Source of the DNA: Misgurnus anguillicaudatus | Taxonomy: Eukaryota > Chordata > Actinopteri > Cypriniformes > Cobitidae | DNA length: 64,000 bases | Direction: 5' to 3' | NCBI RefSeq assembly: GCF_027580225.2 | Contig: NC_073354.2 | Span: 25,012,501 to 25,076,500 of the forward strand | Part shown: positions 60,181 to 64,000 of the stretch, piece after piece | How positions within the stretch are numbered: the stretch's first letter is position 1 | Layout: every line of letters begins with the position of its first letter | Program-made: the position numbers and the translations under genes | Notes under the pieces: generated by a model | The model's database searches: none | What the model was told of the DNA's origin: nothing | Seen by the model: the letters and a program-made list of their open reading frames with translations, nothing else

Positions 60181-61399
60181 CTTTTTGTAACTTGACAATG
60201 AACAATACGGATAATCTGGATATTTGTGCATTAAAAGAAGTGCTCTTGTTTGCTGCACATTTTCACAATACAAAGGTGGCATACTATGCATATTCATTCA
60301 CACAATACACTGCATACTTATATAATATGCTATCCCAAACAAATCCAAGTGACCTCCTAGAAGAAGAAAAGATAAAAAATAGACTCTCATCACTGAAGAG
60401 TCTAAAACAAAACCAAACTTCAATGGGAAACAACTAAAACTGTAGATGTGAAATGAATGTTTATAAAGGGCCTTGTGATCGTGGCACACCGAACAAAGGC
60501 TTTAGTGAGTATTCCCAAAGATCAATCACTTATAAGACGTTTACCCCAAGCTCCATTCAGCAATCAGCAAAACTCAAAATAAAACAAATCCCAATCATGT
60601 GAATCAGTCGGTTTCTTTTAACGCCTTAATCTCAACCATATGCTCAAACTTTTGCCCTCTTCACACAGCTACCGGGCACCGTTACACGACGCGTAAACGG
60701 AAAGGCGCCCGTGGCTCCTCGCTCCCAAACGGATACGCTAGAGTTTTACACGGTGATTAATCACACAAACAGACACGCTATGCTGAACATGCCCCTCGAT
60801 CACCTCCACAGCGGCGAGCAGGGCCAAGAGAAGGCCGACCGGCCTACACAGTAGCCACTTTGTGCGGGGAACACAAGCGATTGTTGGTGCGGGCGACAGG
60901 GTCGAGTTGTGCACATGAAAGTGCACATTGTGCGGCTGTTTTGACAACCTCGTTGGGAGACACTGAGGATTTCCTGCTCGACAGACTTTACCGCGGCTAA
61001 ACGATTATACAATCTGTCACAAAAGCCTTTCTTCTGGTGCTAAGGTGTGTATAGGCATCCCCGCCATCTGCTGGGAGTATATAGGCTGTGCACTGGGGTA
61101 AAATGCACAGATGTGTGTCCCTGTCTGTGAATAAAGTCCTATTATCTAATGATGAGATAAGGAGCATTAAAGTTTGAATCTTATTCAATATATTAAATAT
61201 GGGAAACCATGTAGAAACCAAAGATCACACTTAAATTGTGTCAAACTTTTTTTTATCAAATATATCAGGAGTTGTTGAATATGTCAGATTGAAACTAGCA
61301 ACACCAGATTTGTTAAATAGCCTGATAAAAATAGAAACCAGAAATATTCTAATCGAATGGATTTAATGGGAATTGTATTTAATGATGCAAAGTCGGCAA
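60181..61399. other. Unique stretch, candidate conserved block at 60660-61030
   Basis: No gene recognised. 60660-61030 is GC-rich with the 12 bp palindrome GTGATTAATCAC at 60753-60764 (a homeodomain-type site) and GTGCACATGAAAGTGCACAT near 60909. 61030-61399 is ordinary. Conservation has not been tested. Confidence 0.3.
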
Positions 61400-61444
61400 C
61401 ACCAAAGCTCCAAAAATATCAAAAATGTTTATTAATTAAAAACA

Positions 61445-61500
61445 GTGCTAGGCATCAGGTAACGTTTCGAGCACGCAGGCTCTTCATCAGACAAATTAGC
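61445..61500 (-). ncRNA. Hammerhead-ribozyme-like motif in the element's 3' region
   Basis: Read on the minus strand, CTGATGA (61490-61484) is followed by GAGC-CTGCGT-GCTC, which folds into a 4 bp stem II. GAAACGTT (61468-61461) follows. CTGATGA and GAAA are the two invariant hammerhead blocks. The tiny ACGT stem III followed by T (position 17) fits the minimal type I form described for Penelope-like elements. Stem I is weak: GT/AC next to the core, then GCTA/TAGC across an internal loop. Activity would probably need a dimer. Confidence 0.6.
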
Positions 61501-61765
61501 CCAGCTGCTCAACCACTATTTATACACATACCACCAGGTAATGAGGTGTCACATGATCAAACCAATTTGACAAAAACGAAAAATAATTCTTATATATAAC
61601 AATGAGAAATGATCAATAACAAAATAGAATAAAGGAGAAAATAATAATGAAAATAAACGAAAACAACTGGAAAATGCACAATGCACAAAACAAACAGATA
61701 CCAAGTATTGCGTAAATCACAGCTGATCACCACAAAAATGTCAAAAGTATAAAAACTTGTATACA

Positions 61766-64000
61766 TTAAAGAAAAGGACGAATATCAAATTCTTCATTTA
61801 AACCTTTTGGTGACAATGTGTTTAATGTGTAAATCCAATACAGCTCACGCTGTAAAAGCAATTTATTAATGTCACCACCACGGCGTGGATATTTAACTTG
61901 CTCAATGCCAATGTACTGCAGAGTGGAAACAGAGTGTCTCAAATCAGTAAAATGCTGTGCAACCGGACTTTTTGGGTCGCGATGTCTAATCGCACATCGA
62001 TGTTCAGAGATACGAGTTTTTAAAGGTCTGCTGGTTTTTCCGATGTAACACAACCCACAAGGGCAACGCAAAAGGTAAATGACGTTAGCCGTCTTGCAAG
62101 AAATAGTGCCTCTAATCTTAAATATTTTTCCTGTGTGAGGGTGTGTGAAAGTCAAGGTCTTGTATGTAAAATTGCACTGTTGGCAGTTGCCACATCTGTA
62201 ATTTCCATCAGGTATTTTATCTAAGAAATGACTCGGTGGTTTCAAATCAGCTCTAACCAAGATGTTTCGGAGATTAGGAGTTTTCTTATACACTACGCGG
62301 GGAGGTTTTTCAAAACATTTCTTAAGATTAGGATCGCTTTCAACAATATGCCAATGTTTCAATAAAACATTCTGAATGCTCATAGAAACGGGCGAATATT
62401 GGATGTAACAATTCAAACGCCGGTCGACTTTTTTAGTGTTCTTAACAAGACTATCATGTTGTGAAACATCTTTAAAACGAGTGACCGCCGACTGAATCCA
62501 CTCTTCATTGTAAGATCTTTGTCTGAATCTCTCTGATAAAATTAGAGATTGTTGTCGAAAATCGTCATCACTACTGCAAATACGGCGGACCCGACTCAGT
62601 TGGGAAATAGGTAACGACCGTTTTAAAGATATAGGGTGATAGGATTGTTCATGTAATATAGTGTTACGGTCAGTAGGTTTTCGATACAGGGTGGTTTCAA
62701 TGCCCAATGCAGTGTTAAGAACAAGTACATCCAAAAAATTCATTTTCTCATGATGAAATTCCATAGTGAATTTTAAAGCTTTGCAGTTATCATTAACCCA
62801 ACTATGAAATTGCAATAGTGCAGGTTCAGTACCACTCCATATCATGAAAACATCATCAATGTATCTCTTCCATAAAACAATATGTTTGAAAAAGTCATTG
62901 ATCTCAGGCTTAAAAACAAACTGATGTTCAAATAACCCACAGAATAAAGATGCAAAACTTGGAGCCATCTTAGACCCCATGCTTACCCCTGAAATCTGCA
63001 AGTAGTAATCTGACCCAAACAGGAAATAATTGTATGAGAGTACCAATTTGGCCAACTCAATCAAACATGCAGTACTAGGAACTTGACTAGGACGTTGATC
63101 CAGAAAAAATTTAATAGCCTCTAGCCCTCCCAGAAAAGGAACATTGGTGTAAAGTGATTCGACATCCATTGTGACTAAAAGTACAGGACACTCAGGTAAC
63201 GTCACATTCTTAATCAGTTGAATAAAGTCCATAGTGTCTCTAATGTAAGAGGGTAAAGAAGTTACCAAAGGTTGTAAATGAAAATCAACGAAAGACGAAA
63301 TTTTTTCTGTAAGTGACCCGATAGCTGCCACTATGGGTCTGCCAGAGGGAATGTCCTTATAAGGTTTGTGAATTTTAGGCAGAGTATATAATACAGGTGT
63401 GATCGGATGCTCAACAACCATATATTCATATTCATGTTTGGTCAGTGAACCTGAATCAACGAAATGTTTTAAAGTGTCATGTACAGCTGCTTTGTACTGG
63501 GCCAATGGATTCGTATTCAACTTTTTATAAAAGGCTGAATTAGACAATTGTCTATGAATTTCACTTTCGTAGCTTTGTCGATCCAAAATGACCACAGCTC
63601 CACCTTTGTCAGCACTTTGTATAACTATAGACGAGTCATTTTTGAGTGATTCCAATGCAGATAATTGTGACTCCGTCAAATTGTGTGCAAGTTTGTACTG
63701 CCTTTTAGATTTGAAAATGGACCCAACATCGTTTTCTACAAGCCTACAATAAGTATCCAATGAAGCATTTCTGTTTTTGAAAGGAACAAATGTAGATTTA
63801 CCTCTAAAATCAGACCGATGTTGTGCACTGTATTCCACTTTAGAAGAGTCACAATCATTGTCCCGTGCTGCGGATGTAGTGTCCGACACGGACACTTCTG
63901 AAGCCATCGAATGAGTCTGTAGTGAGCCGTTCTGTCGCCCATTAAAAAATTCTTTAAGTCTCAAATTACGAAAGAATTTATGCAAATCAATGTAAGTGTC
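61766..64000 (-). CDS. Penelope-like reverse transcriptase with GIY-YIG endonuclease, 5' partial
   Basis: Reverse transcriptase and endonuclease that copies and inserts the element by target-primed reverse transcription. The frame is open from the window edge to a TAA at 61768-61766, at least 739 codons without a stop. Counting from codon 63985: a conserved upstream block SADKGGAVVILDR (124-136), TLPKIHKP (201-208), RT motif A TMDVESLYTNV (272-282), motif B SGVSMGSKMAPSFASL (332-347), motif C YIDD (375-378), then YRKPTDRN (434-441). A linker has CGNCQQC (598-604). The GIY-YIG domain follows: VIYLLRCPCGLCYIGKT (635-651), Arg 658 and His 662 in TRISEHR, and Glu 714 in LLQRELYWI. All catalytic positions I can check are present, so this copy is recent. 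No ATG is seen within the window; the true start lies beyond it. Neptune- or Poseidon-type Penelope elements of fish are the closest relatives I know. Confidence 0.93.
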   Translation of the reverse strand, partial: DTYIDLHKFFRNLRLKEFFNGRQNGSLQTHSMASEVSVSDTTSAARDNDCDSSKVEYSAQHRSDFRGKSTFVPFKNRNASLDTYCRLVENDVGSIFKSKRQYKLAHNLTESQLSALESLKNDSSIVIQSADKGGAVVILDRQSYESEIHRQLSNSAFYKKLNTNPLAQYKAAVHDTLKHFVDSGSLTKHEYEYMVVEHPITPVLYTLPKIHKPYKDIPSGRPIVAAIGSLTEKISSFVDFHLQPLVTSLPSYIRDTMDFIQLIKNVTLPECPVLLVTMDVESLYTNVPFLGGLEAIKFFLDQRPSQVPSTACLIELAKLVLSYNYFLFGSDYYLQISGVSMGSKMAPSFASLFCGLFEHQFVFKPEINDFFKHIVLWKRYIDDVFMIWSGTEPALLQFHSWVNDNCKALKFTMEFHHEKMNFLDVLVLNTALGIETTLYRKPTDRNTILHEQSYHPISLKRSLPISQLSRVRRICSSDDDFRQQSLILSERFRQRSYNEEWIQSAVTRFKDVSQHDSLVKNTKKVDRRLNCYIQYSPVSMSIQNVLLKHWHIVESDPNLKKCFEKPPRVVYKKTPNLRNILVRADLKPPSHFLDKIPDGNYRCGNCQQCNFTYKTLTFTHPHTGKIFKIRGTISCKTANVIYLLRCPCGLCYIGKTSRPLKTRISEHRCAIRHRDPKSPVAQHFTDLRHSVSTLQYIGIEQVKYPRRGGDINKLLLQRELYWIYTLNTLSPKGLNEEFDIRPFL

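Larger units (their letters stand above)
61400..64000 (-). mobile_element. Penelope-like retroelement, 5' part outside the window
   Basis: Comprises a single long reading frame (RT plus GIY-YIG endonuclease), about 350 bp of downstream sequence with a hammerhead-like core at 61461-61490, and an AATAAA-like signal (ATTAATAAAC) just beyond it. The terminus near 61400 is approximate, because no TSD could be read without the other end. Confidence 0.85.

Overview
The window looks like nuclear DNA from a teleost, most likely a cyprinid. I base this on the dense mix of short palindromic DNA transposons whose terminal motifs (for example GGGATAGTTCACCC next to TTAA) I remember as typical of zebrafish, carp and goldfish, on a tRNA-derived SINE of cyprinid type, on an L2-like LINE and a Penelope-like element, and on long CA/GT, GA and CT microsatellites. 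I could not search a database, so the family assignments rest on motifs, terminal inverted repeats (TIRs) and target-site duplications (TSDs) read directly from the sequence.

No host protein-coding gene is convincing on either strand. The only long reading frames belong to retroelements: the 3' part of a non-LTR reverse transcriptase (18749-19618, +) and a nearly complete Penelope-like element (about 61400-64000, -) that runs off the right edge. A small two-exon reading frame with one in-frame stop lies inside an unusual 2.7 kb DNA element at 846-3516.

Layout. 1-3.6 kb: a CT repeat, then a three-level nest (palindromic host repeat, 2.67 kb element, TTAA palindrome). 3.9-6.9 kb: GC-rich CACACC-end repeats and a TTAA element split by another TTAA element. 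7-17 kb: unique DNA with scattered miniature elements. 17.5-23.4 kb: a GGGCCC-end element, SINE tail plus L2 fragment, Tc1-like remnant and others. 23.6-24.5 kb: large GA and GT microsatellites. 25.7-31.8 kb: miniature elements, a recent 377 bp tandem duplication, a SINE and several repeats. 34-35.4 kb: a palindromic element split by a 474 bp element with a 6 bp TSD. 35.4-39.8 kb: the longest stretch poor in repeats, with blocks that look like possible conserved regulatory DNA. 40.3-42.4 kb: two hAT-type elements with perfect 8 bp TSDs and a TTAA palindrome. 44.7-50.7 kb: a tRNA-like SINE head, a 61 bp tandem array, a hAT element inside a foldback, a compound nest, and a second copy of the 6 bp TSD family. 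51-60.2 kb: a GT repeat, further miniature elements and more nests. 61.4-64 kb: the Penelope-like element, with a hammerhead-ribozyme-like core downstream of its reading frame.

The repeat-poor stretches are compatible with an intron or a gene desert. The clearest biology is transposon-on-transposon insertion. The most unusual item is the 846-3516 element, with 13 bp TIRs, an ATTA duplication, nine dispersed copies of a 15 bp motif and a small basic reading frame.
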